Source: JAFKFH01 sp017307375 (GTDB lineage Bacteria > Pseudomonadota > Alphaproteobacteria > Ferrovibrionales > Ferrovibrionaceae). Taken from it: DNA of 64,000 bases. The position numbers were made by a program, and so were the translations under genes. The notes under the pieces are model-generated. The model had not been told where the DNA came from, did not search any database, and worked only from the letters and a program-made list of their open reading frames with translations. The stretch covers positions 1,178,001-1,242,000 of the forward strand of contig OZ245874.1 in NCBI GenBank assembly GCA_965229335.1. The letters are read 5' to 3'. Positions 43,314 through 54,500 of this stretch are shown one piece after another (within the stretch, counting starts at the first letter, position 1; every line of letters begins with the position of its first letter).

Positions 43314-45889
43314 AGTTCGGCCCTCGCGATGATGCGCGTCGTAGATGACGACGTGCCCAGCCGCGACGTGTAGCCCGGCGTAAGGCCGCCCGCCGCGTTC
43401 GTTGCGGTGATGTAAGCTATGGTCGTGTCGGCATGGAGCGTCGTGATCGCCGTGCAGCCCGCGGCGGCGGCGCCGGGCGTATACATGGTGAAGTCGGCGA
43501 CAGCCGCAAGGAACGCCAATGTCGGCGTCACCGCCATCGGGACGCGGAGCGGGATTTGGTAGACAGCCGAAAAAGCCGTCTCGACCATGCCGAGAAGGAG
43601 CACGGTCGGCGTCAGCCCGTCGCCGTAGACCTGCAAGTGCCGCTGGCACAGCGCAAGCTCTGCGCCATAAGGGCGGAACTCGAACCCGGTCGCAGCAGCG
43701 CCGCGCTCCAGCTGCACATTGCCTATCGACCAGGTGGCGCCCGAGGTGGCCAGCAAGTTCGTGGTGCCCGTCGCCCCGAAGTAGTTGCCGGTTGCCCATG
43801 CGCCGGCCGCCGCCAGGCCGCTCGACCCCGCGCCCAGGCAGAAAATCACGTCGAGCCCGGTCGTCGCCGGCGCGACCGACCATGAGCCTGACGTATCGCC
43901 GTCGATGGTGATGGAAATCGGCGTGAGCGTGTTTGCCGTTGGGATGTTGTAGCTGAACGGATACGACCTGTTCGTCGCACCATTTCGCAAGGTACCGGAG
44001 AACGTGCCGGTCACGGAACTACGCACCACGAATGACAGCGTGACCTTAGCTGCCCCCGCTGCGCCGAACCCAAGATCCGCGACGTTGGGCCCCTCGATCC
44101 TCTGCAGCACCGCGTAGCTGTCGCCCGCGGCCAGGCTGCCCGCCGTCGTCCCGACCGTAGCCGTCAGCATGTATCCCACAGCGCCCGAGCCGATGCTGCG
44201 CGACAGCGTGTAAACGCCGGCTGAGGCGACGCCGAACGCTGACCAGCGATCGATCGGCCAGACCCTCGTTGCGCTGTTGACCGTGGTCGAGCCGGAGATC
44301 TGCGCGACCCTGAAATCGCCGTTGATGATCCTGTTCCTGCCGACCAGGCCGCTCGAAAGCTCGCCGCGGACGAACGCGCAGGACGCGGCCTGGGTCGAGC
44401 TGGTGCCCGCGGCTGCGGTCGGCACGCTCGGCACGCCGGTAAAACTCGGCGAGGCGAGCGGCGCATAGGTGGCCGCCGCCGTGACGCTGGTCAGGTAGCC
44501 CAGCCCGGTCACGTAGGACTGCGTGGCGATCGTCGCTGCCGCCGGGATCGCGTCGAGCTTGGTCTTGTCGGCCGCTGCCATGAACCCTGCAACCGAGCCG
44601 GTCGCGGCAGCATGAGCGGAACCGCCTGTGCCGACGTGGGATGATGGGGCAGCGTCGGTGATGGCATAGCCTGCCAGGGTCGTGGGCTTGTCGGTGATGC
44701 CCGACCACGGCACCGACGCGGCCGACCCGACCGTGTATTCCTCCCAGCCCGCCGAATTGCCGATCTGCGCTTCGTTGACCAGCACGAAGACGCGGCCGTC
44801 CGAACTCTGCTTGCATGTGTCGCCGAGCTGGACCGTGGCCGTCGTCAGCGCGTATCGCGCGGCCTGATTGGTCACGATCGTCATCCGCTCCAGCGCGGCC
44901 TGCGGGATGCGCGCAATGTCGATCGTGCCGCTGGTGATCTTCGACGCGTCGATGCCGGTGATATCGGCATTGCCGTGGCTATGGGCTGAAGGCGCGAAGG
45001 TCGATGGCACGCCGGTCAACTCGGAATAGGCGACCCAGCCCCACGAAGCCGATCCGGCGGTCGCGCCGGCCTTCAGCACCTTCCCGCTATTGGTGGTGCC
45101 GGTAGCCGGCACATGCAGCGCGCCGTCCGCCGTCGAATGGCCGAGCTGCAGCGTCTCGTTGCCGCCGGGGTTCTGGACCGCCTTGGTGATGGCTCCAGTC
45201 ACAGTGAGCGCCGCATCGAGCAGCGACGGGGCGGTGTCGGCCGAGGTGATCTTGATGCCGCCGCCGGCGGCGCTGGCTGCCGCTTCCTGCGCCGCGATGG
45301 CGCTGGCGGCAGCCTCTAGCGCCTTGGTGTTCGCCGTGCTGGCACTGCCGGCGGCGGCGATGGCCGAAGCCGCGGCCTCACCGGCCTTGGTGTTTGCCGT
45401 GCTGGCGCTGCCGGCGGCAGCCCCGGCGCTGATCGCTGCGGCATTGGCTGAGCCCGCGGCCTCACCGGCCTTGGTGTTCGCCGTGCTGGCGCTGCCGGCG
45501 GCGGCGACGGCCGAAGCCGCCGCTTCGCCCGCCTTGGTGTTCGCCGTGCTGGCGCTGCCGGCGGCGGCGATGGCCGAACCCGCTGCTTCGCCCGCCTTGG
45601 TGTTCGCCGTCGCGGCCGACGCGGCAACGGCCGCCTCGGAGGCCGAGGCGAGCAGCGCGTATTTCTTGGCGGACCAGTCGACGCCGGACACCTGGGCGTC
45701 GGTCTTCGTGGCCCATTGCTGAGCCAGCACCGCCGATGCGGCGGCATCACCGGCCTTGACGGTTGCCACCTCGCCTTGCGCGAAGGTCACGAAGGTATTG
45801 ATCAGCCTCGGCAAGTTCGAGGTCCAGCCGTAGTCGGCGAAATCTGCTTCGTTAAACGTCGTATCGCCAATGACGATAGGCCAGGTCAT
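43310..45889 (-). CDS. Phage tail fibre protein
   Basis: An 859-residue receptor-binding fibre. The N-terminus (MTWPIVIGDTTFNEADF) probably attaches to the tail tip. Residues about 75-195 are an Ala-rich coiled coil of 21-residue repeats (NTKAGEAAASAIAAAGSAST). Typical fibre blocks follow: AGSASWGWVAYSELTGVPSTF, VPWSGITDKPTTLAGYAITDA, MAAADKTKLDAIPAAA and SPSFTGVPSVPTAAAGTSST. The C-terminal part begins NRIINGDFRVAQISG and is a jelly-roll-like carbohydrate-binding head, seen in many fibres. The start overlaps the upstream gene stop (ATGA). It decides host range. Confidence 0.9.
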   Translation of the reverse strand: MTWPIVIGDTTFNEADFADYGWTSNLPRLINTFVTFAQGEVATVKAGDAAASAVLAQQWATKTDAQVSGVDWSAKKYALLASASEAAVAASAATANTKAGEAAGSAIAAAGSASTANTKAGEAAASAVAAAGSASTANTKAGEAAGSANAAAISAGAAAGSASTANTKAGEAAASAIAAAGSASTANTKALEAAASAIAAQEAAASAAGGGIKITSADTAPSLLDAALTVTGAITKAVQNPGGNETLQLGHSTADGALHVPATGTTNSGKVLKAGATAGSASWGWVAYSELTGVPSTFAPSAHSHGNADITGIDASKITSGTIDIARIPQAALERMTIVTNQAARYALTTATVQLGDTCKQSSDGRVFVLVNEAQIGNSAGWEEYTVGSAASVPWSGITDKPTTLAGYAITDAAPSSHVGTGGSAHAAATGSVAGFMAAADKTKLDAIPAAATIATQSYVTGLGYLTSVTAAATYAPLASPSFTGVPSVPTAAAGTSSTQAASCAFVRGELSSGLVGRNRIINGDFRVAQISGSTTVNSATRVWPIDRWSAFGVASAGVYTLSRSIGSGAVGYMLTATVGTTAGSLAAGDSYAVLQRIEGPNVADLGFGAAGAAKVTLSFVVRSSVTGTFSGTLRNGATNRSYPFSYNIPTANTLTPISITIDGDTSGSWSVAPATTGLDVIFCLGAGSSGLAAAGAWATGNYFGATGTTNLLATSGATWSIGNVQLERGAAATGFEFRPYGAELALCQRHLQVYGDGLTPTVLLLGMVETAFSAVYQIPLRVPMAVTPTLAFLAAVADFTMYTPGAAAAGCTAITTLHADTTIAYITATNAAGGLTPGYTSRLGTSSSTTRIIARAEL
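45321..45656 (-). repeat. Five 63/84-nt repeats in the tail-fibre gene
   Basis: On the plus strand the block GCCTTGGTGTTYGCCGTGCT begins at 45321, 45384, 45468 and 45531, and a shortened copy at 45594. Spacing is 63, 84, 63 and 63 bases: 21 residues (three heptads), once with an extra seven residues. The near-identical DNA suggests recent slippage or recombination; the protein product is a coiled-coil shaft. Confidence 0.85.
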
Positions 45890-46767
45890 GCGGTCACCTC
45901 GATCATCTTGCTGATCATGTCGCGCCGCAGGCGGCGGCGCTGGCTGTGGCGGGGCGGCTGCTCGAACCGGAACAGCCCGCTCTTCCGGTGGAAGTGGACC
46001 GTGTCTTTCGGCGCGAGCATGAAATAGAAGCTGCGTGTCTTGCCGAGCGAGTTGCCCATGTCGAACAGCGTCGACAACACCTCGTCCTCGGGCAGGTTTT
46101 CGATGGTGACGGACGCTTCCCGATAGCGCGGGCGTTCGATGACGTTCAGCGCGCCGCCGGCGGTCACGGTGACGCGCGACAGCTCGTCCATCCAGTTCAG
46201 ATCGTTCGGCACGCTGACGCCGCGGGTCGGCTGCAGGCCATAGGCGATGATCAGGCGGCCGAGTTCGACATAGCCGTCAGAATTAGCCGTATCGTCGATT
46301 TCGAGGCGCCCATAGCGGGCGAGCTGATGGCTCGGCCAGATGGCCTTGATCGGCATTGGATAGCGGCGCAGCAACCGCGGCTCGATCCGCCCGTCGAACC
46401 AGCTCGGATGCTCGTAGGGCAGCGAGCCGAACGAGTAGATGACCGGGATCACGTCTTCCCACGGCGCCTGCGCCACCAGGACGGTCCGGGCCGCGTCGCT
46501 GTATAGCGAGATCCGCCGGCGGGCGGAGCGGCTAAGGTTGTGCCCCAACCCGATCACGGCGCGGATCGAGCACAGTTCGCCCAGGTCCCAATCGATCACC
46601 GTGGACGAGGTCTCCGCATCGATCGAGCGGGCGCGGAGGCTGAGGTACGAGTTGCGCAGCTGGATCAGCCCGGCCGAGGATGACCAGTTGCCGCCGGAGA
46701 ACAGCACGTCGTTTTCCTGGACCCAGTCGGGATGCAGCCACATTGCATTGGTCGTCTGGTCGATCAT
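45886..46767 (-). CDS. Phage tail-tip/fibre-adaptor protein of unknown function
   Basis: A 293-residue protein (start 46767, supported by GGGAGG 4 bases upstream) between the hub-like protein and the tail fibre. Recognisable parts: MWLHPDWVQENDVLFSGGNW, RSIDAETSSTVIDWDLG, LGHNLSRSARRRISLYSD and YVELGRLIIAYGLQP, giving a beta-rich chain reminiscent of galactose-binding-type domains in tail proteins. I do not recognise a named family with confidence. ATGA overlaps on both sides show it is translated with its neighbours, and position suggests an adaptor at the tail tip. Confidence 0.65.
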   Translation of the reverse strand: MIDQTTNAMWLHPDWVQENDVLFSGGNWSSSAGLIQLRNSYLSLRARSIDAETSSTVIDWDLGELCSIRAVIGLGHNLSRSARRRISLYSDAARTVLVAQAPWEDVIPVIYSFGSLPYEHPSWFDGRIEPRLLRRYPMPIKAIWPSHQLARYGRLEIDDTANSDGYVELGRLIIAYGLQPTRGVSVPNDLNWMDELSRVTVTAGGALNVIERPRYREASVTIENLPEDEVLSTLFDMGNSLGKTRSFYFMLAPKDTVHFHRKSGLFRFEQPPRHSQRRRLRRDMISKMIEVTA

Positions 46768-48554
46768 GCAGCCTCCCAATCCCGGTCTATGTAGAGTTCG
46801 AGCGTGGTGGTCGAGTTGGTGAAATCGTCGGTCACGCCGACGACCGTCGCGGGCAACATGGCAGGCCAGTCGAAGCGGCCGAGATCGAGCGCCAGTTCGT
46901 CGCCGATATCGAGATCGCGCGCATGCTCGGACGCGATCGACAGCTGCGACCAGTCCAGGTCGCGGCCGAACATCTCGGCCAGATAGCTCGCGAGCGCCTC
47001 TGCATCACCGCCATCGATCAGCCGCGTTTCGACGATCAGCGGCACCGCGCCCGCATGGTGCGAAACCACGTCGGGCAGCGGCAGCAGCCGCTTGCGATAT
47101 TCGTCCTTCAGCCATACCAGCCGATCACGCCCGACGACGCCCAACGTCTCGTTCTTGGTCATCGTCACCTGGTTGCGCGCGAACCGCACCTCGATACGCG
47201 ATGGCGGCAGGCCCGCGCCCTCGCCCGTCGCGTTGGGGCCGGCATCCGTCAGGGGGGCGATAGCCTCTTCGTCGGCGCCGAGCATCCAGGCGCTGATGAC
47301 GGCGACCGGCGTCCCGGTCGGCCGGGCGATCTGCGCCAGGCCCAATGAACCATCCCGGCGGGTCAACAGCCAGGCGGCAGCCGAGCGCAGGATCGGCGGC
47401 AGCACGTCGCCGATGGTCGTAGCATCGGTGCCCTGCCAGTGCCCCACCTCGCCCGGCGCGACCGCATCCAGGGCGGTGAAATCGGCCAGGCGCAATTCGG
47501 CATCGCTGCGGCCGGCCCGCTGGATCAGGCAACGCCGCACCACCTGGGCTGCCGTCCGATCGCTCGGCGAGGCACCTTCCCAGGCCCAGCAGGTGACCCG
47601 GCCGATATCGGCATCGCCGAACCGCAGGAAAGTCCCCTCCGCGCCAGCGTATTGAATGTACCAACCGGCCGTGACCGTCGCGCCCATGAACGTGGCCAGA
47701 TCCGAATAGGTGGCCAGCAGCGGCAGGGCCGCGCCGGCCTCGTAGACCGCGGCGACATGCACCGCCCTATCGGCCACCTGCACGCATAGACGTTCGTTGT
47801 TGACCCAGGGCGGTTCAAAATGCGGTTCGACGCCGAGTAAAACCGGCTTCAAGAGGTCTTTCTGATCGGTCGTGCCCTCGATGCCGTCCGGCGGCACGTT
47901 GTCGCCCCGATAGGCGGTCTTCGTGAGTTCGCGGCGAGCCAGGGCGCCCAGCCTGTCGGCCAGGCGAATGACGACCCTGCCGGTCGAGAATTCCAGACGC
48001 TCGATCGTCGCCACCATGCGGCGCGACCAGCCGGCCGGATAGGGCGCGCCGGGGCGGCCTTCGCGCAGCACCAGCGGGCGGCCGTCGAACGAATAGGCGC
48101 GCCATGCGTCCAGCCCCTGGTGCCCGTTGTCCAATTCCATCTGGCCCAGGGTCTCGGTCGCAATGCCGCCGACGTCGCCGCCGATCCTGCGCGAGATCGA
48201 GCCCGGCGTGGTCAGGTACGGCGGGATCGGCTGTTCGGCCGGCGTGTCGGTCCGGCCGGTGGTCCAGCCGCCATCGTTTCCGACATAGAGCGTCGTTGTG
48301 CCGTCGATCGTCCAGGCACCATGACTGCCGCCGCCGGTGATCGACGCGACCACGACCGACAGCGTCCGGCTGACCGGATCGTAGCCGGTGACCGTCCCGG
48401 TCATCGTGTTCCCGGCCGCCGCCGTGGCCGTGACCGTCATGCCCGCCGGAAACACGATGGCCCGGGTCAGGGTGAAGGCACGCGGCCCGCCGCCGATCGT
48501 CAGGGTGGTGGTGCTGCGCGCGCGGATGCTGGCGCCGATCTCGACGATCATCAT
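46764..48554 (-). CDS. Phage tail-tip/baseplate-hub-like protein
   Basis: A 596-residue protein encoded directly after the tape measure, the usual place of siphophage tail-tip proteins. Residues about 20-85 form a beta-rich insert (PAGMTVTATAAAGNTMTGTV...) found in many tail and fibre proteins. The middle includes RMVATIERLEFSTGRVVIRLADRLGALA; the end, IGDELALDLGRFDWP followed by VVGVTDDFTNSTTTLELYI, resembles the C-terminus of hub/tail-tip proteins. It overlaps the tape-measure stop (ATGA) and the next start. Exact assignment is uncertain. Confidence 0.7.
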   Translation of the reverse strand: MMIVEIGASIRARSTTTLTIGGGPRAFTLTRAIVFPAGMTVTATAAAGNTMTGTVTGYDPVSRTLSVVVASITGGGSHGAWTIDGTTTLYVGNDGGWTTGRTDTPAEQPIPPYLTTPGSISRRIGGDVGGIATETLGQMELDNGHQGLDAWRAYSFDGRPLVLREGRPGAPYPAGWSRRMVATIERLEFSTGRVVIRLADRLGALARRELTKTAYRGDNVPPDGIEGTTDQKDLLKPVLLGVEPHFEPPWVNNERLCVQVADRAVHVAAVYEAGAALPLLATYSDLATFMGATVTAGWYIQYAGAEGTFLRFGDADIGRVTCWAWEGASPSDRTAAQVVRRCLIQRAGRSDAELRLADFTALDAVAPGEVGHWQGTDATTIGDVLPPILRSAAAWLLTRRDGSLGLAQIARPTGTPVAVISAWMLGADEEAIAPLTDAGPNATGEGAGLPPSRIEVRFARNQVTMTKNETLGVVGRDRLVWLKDEYRKRLLPLPDVVSHHAGAVPLIVETRLIDGGDAEALASYLAEMFGRDLDWSQLSIASEHARDLDIGDELALDLGRFDWPAMLPATVVGVTDDFTNSTTTLELYIDRDWEAA

Positions 48555-51500
48555 GGCCCGCGCCGCCCCGCTACCCGCTTGAGCGTCTCGACCAGCGCGC
48601 CGGTATCCGCGCCGGCGCTGGCGACGCGCGCCGCGATAGCCTGATGGCCGTCGGCCATTGCATCGGTCTGGACGTCGATCGCCTCGGCGATATCGCGCAG
48701 CAGCGCCCCATGCTGTTCGAGAAGGCGCAGCAGCGGTGCAACGTCGATACCGGCGGCGGCCTGCGCCTGGCGGATGCCACCGTCAATGGCGATGCTGCCC
48801 AGCGGCGCCCGCGGCAGCGGCATGCTGCCCGCCGGCGTCACGCTCGCCCCGGCCGGCAGGTCGACGATTTCCGCGCCGCGCTCGCCCACGATGGCCCGGC
48901 CGCCGGGATGCCAGCTGGTGCCGCCGGCATAGGCCGGCATTGCCCCCAGCGCCTCGGCCGTGCGGCCGGTGTTGATCGTGGTGGCCCACAGCGAATGCTG
49001 CCAGCCTGCGTCCCACAGCGTCTGCCGGTGATTTGTGTTGTTGGCGACCAACGTGCCGACGCTGGCCATGATCGTGCCGAGGTCGCCCATGCGGGCGAAT
49101 GACGACTGCAGCACGGTCAGCATCTGCGCCATCGTCGCCGTGCTGGCGGCCGTATTGCTGGCCGAAATCGCCGTATTGGTCGCCGCTGCGGCAGTGCTGC
49201 CTGCAGACGCGGCGGTGCTGCCTGCGATCGACTGGGTAGCCGTCAGCGTGGCGTTGGAGATGGCCAGCTGGGCGACCACCTGGCCGGCGACCAGGTTGGA
49301 GTTGGTGAGCGCGGTGTTGGTCGCGCCCTGCAGGGCCTGGATGGCGGCGGCGGCATCGGTCGCGTTGCGGTCGGCATCCTGCACGGCGGCCGACAGGGCT
49401 ACGGTCCGCAGGTTCGTCAGTTCGTCGAGCAGCTTTTGCTGTTCGGCGCTGATCGAAGTGCTGTCCTTGTTGAGCTTGGCGATTTCCAGCCGCACCGCTT
49501 CGAGCTGGTCGACCTGATCGGGCAGCGAGCCCAGCGCGCTTTCGACCCACGACCGCAGGGCCTGGTACTGCGTCCCGGTGCCATAGTAGGCGCCAGCATT
49601 TTCGAGCAGGCGCTGAGCATAGCCGGTGATGCCGGACAGCGCTTCGAGATCTCCGCCCCGCGCCCGGTCGAGCTGGGCCTGAAACTGGCTCTGGGCCGTG
49701 TTCAGCCGGCCCAGCGGATCGAGCCCGCCGCCGGTGCCGGTCCTCAACTGGTCGAGCCAGGTCTTGATCTGCGCCTTGGATTGCGAGACCGCTTGGCTGA
49801 CCTGCTCGGACACCTGCTTGAACTGCTGGGCGGCGGCGGCGGCCCGCTCGGCGGCGACGGCCTGGTTCTCCAGTGCGTGGATCTGGCGCAGGGTCGAGCG
49901 CTCTGCTTCATCGCGTGCCTGCCGCAGTTCCTGTGCCTGGGCCAGCGCCCGGCTTACGTCCTCGGCCAGCGCCTTCGCCTGCTGCTCGCCCGCCGAGCCG
50001 GTCATCACGCCGGCGATGGCGTTGGCCGAGCGGGCCATATAGCCCTCGGCCTTCTGCCGGTCTTCCTCCAAGCGGGCGAGCTTGACCGCCAGATCCTCGG
50101 CCGCGTGGATTTCGGCCAGGCGCTGGCGCAGTACGTCGGCCTCGGCTTTTTCCAGGCCGCGGGTCAGGTCTTCGGCCTCGCGACGCTGCTGGATCTTGCG
50201 GACCGCGTCTTCGTTCGCGCGGGCATTAGCTGGGTTCAGCGTGGCATCGACCGCGTAGACGCGCTGGGACAGGCTGTCGAGCCGCGCTTGCCGCTGCTGC
50301 TGGAACTGGTCGAAGAGCGCTTGCGTCTGCAGCGCCTGCAGCTCGGCGATCTTGGCCATGTCGGCCCCGGCCGCCTGGGCTTCCTTCCACTGTTTGCTCT
50401 GTGCCTCGGCCAGCTGCGCCCAGGCGAGCTTTTCCGGGGCCTTGAAGCCCAAAATCGCATCGCTGACGGACTTGTTGTATTCGCTGGCCACCTTCTGGCG
50501 ATATTGGGTGGTGGCCTGGGCGATCGTCGCCGCTGCCTCCGCGCTCGTCTGGCCCAGCGTGACCAGGACGGGGGCCATGGCCTCGAAGCCGGCGATGGTC
50601 TGCTGGATCGTGGCGGCCAGCCCGTCCAGCGGTTCGCTGCCCGCGTTCGGCCCGATGCCCATCTGACCGAGGACAGATTGCAGCTGGCTCTGTTGCGCCT
50701 GTTGCGCCTGGGTCGAACCCTCGCCGAAGATCTTCTTCGCCTGGTCGAGGTAATCCTTGACCTGTTGGTTGAGTGCCTTGGCGGTGTCGCGCGCGGCAAG
50801 CTGGAATTCGAGCAACTGGCGCTGCAGCGTGCCGACGCCGGCGGCCGACCGCTTGACCTGATCCTCGAACCCTGCCGCGAAATCCAGCGCCTTGCCCAGT
50901 TCCTCGCTATCGGCCGGCTTGTAAGCGCCGCTGGCCATGCGATCGAGCGCGGTCTGCAGGGTCGCGTTGCCTTCGGCCTTGAACAGCGATGCGCCGCTGG
51001 TGGTGGCAGCGGCCTTCTGCTTGTCGACCCAGGCGCTGTACGCCTGGTCCCACATTTCCTGCGTGACGGTGGCACCGTTGCCGTCCGCCAGGGTGTAGCT
51101 CCAGCCGGTATCGCGATCGTAGGTGCCGCTGCGGCTGTAGCCGCTGGCGCGCATCCAGGCGGTTTCCGACGTGTCGCCGCTGCTGGCCTGGTTCTGGTTG
51201 CGGGTGAACCAGCGCATGAAGAGTTCGTCGGCCGAGGCGGCACCACCGTACATGGTGCCGATCGTCAGAAGGCCGTTCGTCGCGCCATTGGCGTTGATGC
51301 TGTCGCGGCTGACGGCGAGGTTCAGCCCCAGCCGCTGCACCGTGGAATTCATCATCGCCGAGAACTGCGCGGCCTGCTGCCGGTCCCGCGAATTGTCGTA
51401 GCCGTCCAGCCCGGCCTGGTGCTGGGTCGACGCGATGAACCGCCCGTCCGGCCGGATCTCGGACGCAGCATAGCCTCGTGGTGTCTGTTCGTCGGCGAAC

Positions 51501-54500
51501 ATGCCCGAAAGCAGCGGGATCGCGATGGCAGCGGCGATCGGCAGGCCGACGCTGAACAGGCCGGACAGGCTGGCGAGCGAGCCGGCGGCCGAGCCGGCGC
51601 CCAGCGTGGTCGCCTCGGCCGCGGTCAGACCGAGGCCCGCTGCCCCCATGCTGGCGGCGCCCGCCTCCAGCCCAAGAACCGGGGCAACGCCCGCGCCGAA
51701 CACGGAGGGGAACATGCTGCCCAGCCAGCCGGCGCCGGGGTTCAGGATGTTGGAGAAGCCGCCGGCGATGCCGAAAGGGTTGTCGCTGAACGGGTTGAGC
51801 CAGGACATGGCCGATTGGGGGATGCTGGACCCGCCGCCTGCCTGGCTGTAGCCGCGATCGTAGAGCCAGGATTGCGGCGCGCCGAGCATGCCGGCAACCG
51901 AACCAATCACCGGCTTGATCACCATGGCCGATGCGATCTCGGCTGCGACCGACTTGAAGATCCGCAACAGCGTCGCCGCAGCGTCGAACCCGCCAGACTT
52001 CGAGCGATCGAACGCGCTCATGAATGCGTCGGACAGCGCGTCCTGAATGTTGCTCGCAGCCTGGTCCCAGGTCCGCGAGGTTTCGGCCGCCGCGTTGCGG
52101 GCCTGCTGTGTCTGGGTCTCGATCCGCGTCAGCTGGTCCGTCAGCCGCAGTTCGGCCTGGGCCTGGTCGCTGGTCAGGTCGACGCCGCGCCGGCGCAGAT
52201 CCTGGATCGTGCGCAGCCGCTCGATCTGCCGGTCATGCTCGGGCGGCAAGGCGCCGACCAGGCGCAGTTCCGCCTCGGCCAGCTCGATCTGCTCCTGCCG
52301 CGAGCGCAGCGCCTGGCTGTTGGCCTGCGAGCGTTCGCCATCGGCCTGGCGGCGCAGCAGCCGTTCATAGCTTTCGATTAACCGGTCGTTGGCGTCGCGG
52401 GTCTTGTCGGTCTCGGTGGCGCGCAGCTGCAACGCATAGGCCGCGACTTCGTTGGCGATGCCGGCCTCAGTGACGGCGGCGGCGCCAGCCTTCTCGGCCT
52501 CGGCCAGGCGCTCGGTCGCGTCAACGCGCTGCTGCAGCTCGGCGACCGCCTTTGCGCCGCCGATCGTCGCCTGGGCTGCCGCACGCGCCGTCAAGGCGGC
52601 CGTCAGCGCCTGTTCGTCGACGAACGCATTCTTGACCGCCGCCTGCCGGGCCTCCTCGGCGATCGTGGCCTGACTGGCGGCGCGCGCCCCCTGCAGATAG
52701 GCACTGGCGACGGTCAGGGCGCCTTTCGCCTCATCGGCCGCCAGAACGACCTGATCGCGCGCCGCGGTGCTCAACTGCACCGTTGCCTGCGCCGCGGCGG
52801 CTTGCCCCAGCTCCTTCGCCTTCCACGACGGCACGCCAGCATCGAGGGCGGCCCGCTCTGCCTGCAGCTGGGCCTGCAGGATCTGCCGGGTGCCGATCGA
52901 GGCGGCAGCGACGCGCTGATCGTCAGCCAGCGCGTCCCTGGCCTTGTCGATTGGGTCCTTAAGCGCGTCGTACTGACCCATCAGGTTCTGCAGGGCGCGC
53001 GACAGCGCATCCTGGTCAACGCCTTCCTGGCCGGCGGCGCGCGACAGCAGCGCCATCTGGTCGAGCAGCGCCCGGCGGCGCGTCGCCAGATCGTCATAGA
53101 CGCCGATCAGTTCCTTGATTTTGGTCGGATCTGGCAGGCCGTTGTCATTGGCGGTGCCGGGCCGATTGCCGGGCCGATTGAACGAGAACGCCTCGGCCTC
53201 GTTGAACCCTGCCGCATCGCGCGCCTGGCGCTGCAGGTCGAGCTGCTCGCGCCGGCGGCGCGCGTCGACGTAATCGGCCCGGCCGCGATCGTAGATCGGC
53301 GTGCCGTCCGGCCGGAGGGACAGAACCGGCGGGTTGGCCAGCTTTCGATCCAGTTCGGCAATCTGGTCGTCAAGCGATGACTCGCTAGCCGCTGATGCGA
53401 CGCCCTTGAACAGGCTGATCAGGGCCTCGCGGGCAGCGACGATGGGCCCGGTCCGCGACAGCTTGGTAAGCATGTCGTCCCATGACTTCCCCATGGTGTC
53501 GCTGGCCTGCTGGATCTCGGTCCGGCCGACCTTCGCCAGATCCTGCAGGCGTGTCTGCATGGCCGCGAGCAATTCGCGCTGGGCGCCCAGGCGGTTGCCC
53601 GAGCGGTCCATGCTCTCGATCGCGTCGAGCTGGGCGACGCTCAATCCGCCCCAGGCGTCGGCGAATTTCTTGGCTCCCTCTGTCGGCGCCTTCAGGTATT
53701 CCGACAGCTCGGCCGATGCTTGCGGGAAGTCGGTGCCGGTCAGCACCATGAAGTTCGAGGCGGCCGCGCCGATCTCGCCGAACAGCTGGACCGACACCTG
53801 CCGCATCCGCGACAGCGCCGCAACCGACTGCTCGGCGCCGGACCTGGTCGCGCCCGGCAGCTTGGTGAACTGATCTGTCAGCGCCTGTAGCTGGGCGCGG
53901 CTCAGCTCGCTGGCCCGGCCGGTGGCGGTCAGGCCGACGGCCGCCGCGTTCAGCGCGCGCTCGGAGCCTTCCAGCCGCGATACCAGCACAAGGCCCGTGG
54001 CGGCCAGCGCGGCGAAGCCGGCGACAGCCAGGCCGACCGGCGAAATCAGGGCCTTGAGCACGACGCCGATGCCGCCATAGGCGTCGGCGATCTGCGGTCC
54101 CTGCTGCAGCAGCACCTGCTGGATCGGCATGCCCAGCGCGATCGACTGGAAGGTGTCGCTGAACTGCATCGCCAACAGCTTGTTGCGATAAGCGGTGTTC
54201 TCCGCACTCTTGCCCTGCCGATCGACGGCATCGCGATAGCCGTCCAGTTCGCGCCGGGCGCGCTGCAGCGTGCCCTGGGCCTGCCTGTCGTCGATCTCGC
54301 GAGCGGCCAGCGCGCGGTTCGTGGCGATGACCGCCTGGGCATAGCGCTGCTCGGCCTCGCCCAGCTGCTGCAGCGCGACCGCGCGGGTCTGGGCCTGGGC
54401 CTGCGCCTGGCTGGCCTGCTGCTGGCCTGCCTGCGCCGCCTGCTGGGCGGCCCGCTGGGCCTCGGCCGCCTGGCTGGCGGCAGCGGCACCGGCCTGGGCG

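Noticed and set aside
45300..45660. Regularly spaced repeats resembling a CRISPR array
   Set aside because: The repeats are in frame within the tail-fibre gene, have no variable spacers and encode heptad coiled coil.
49436..52381. A 981-codon plus-strand frame opposite the tape-measure gene
   Set aside because: Antisense shadow with biased composition and no domain; the minus-strand tape measure is coupled to its neighbours by ATGA overlaps.
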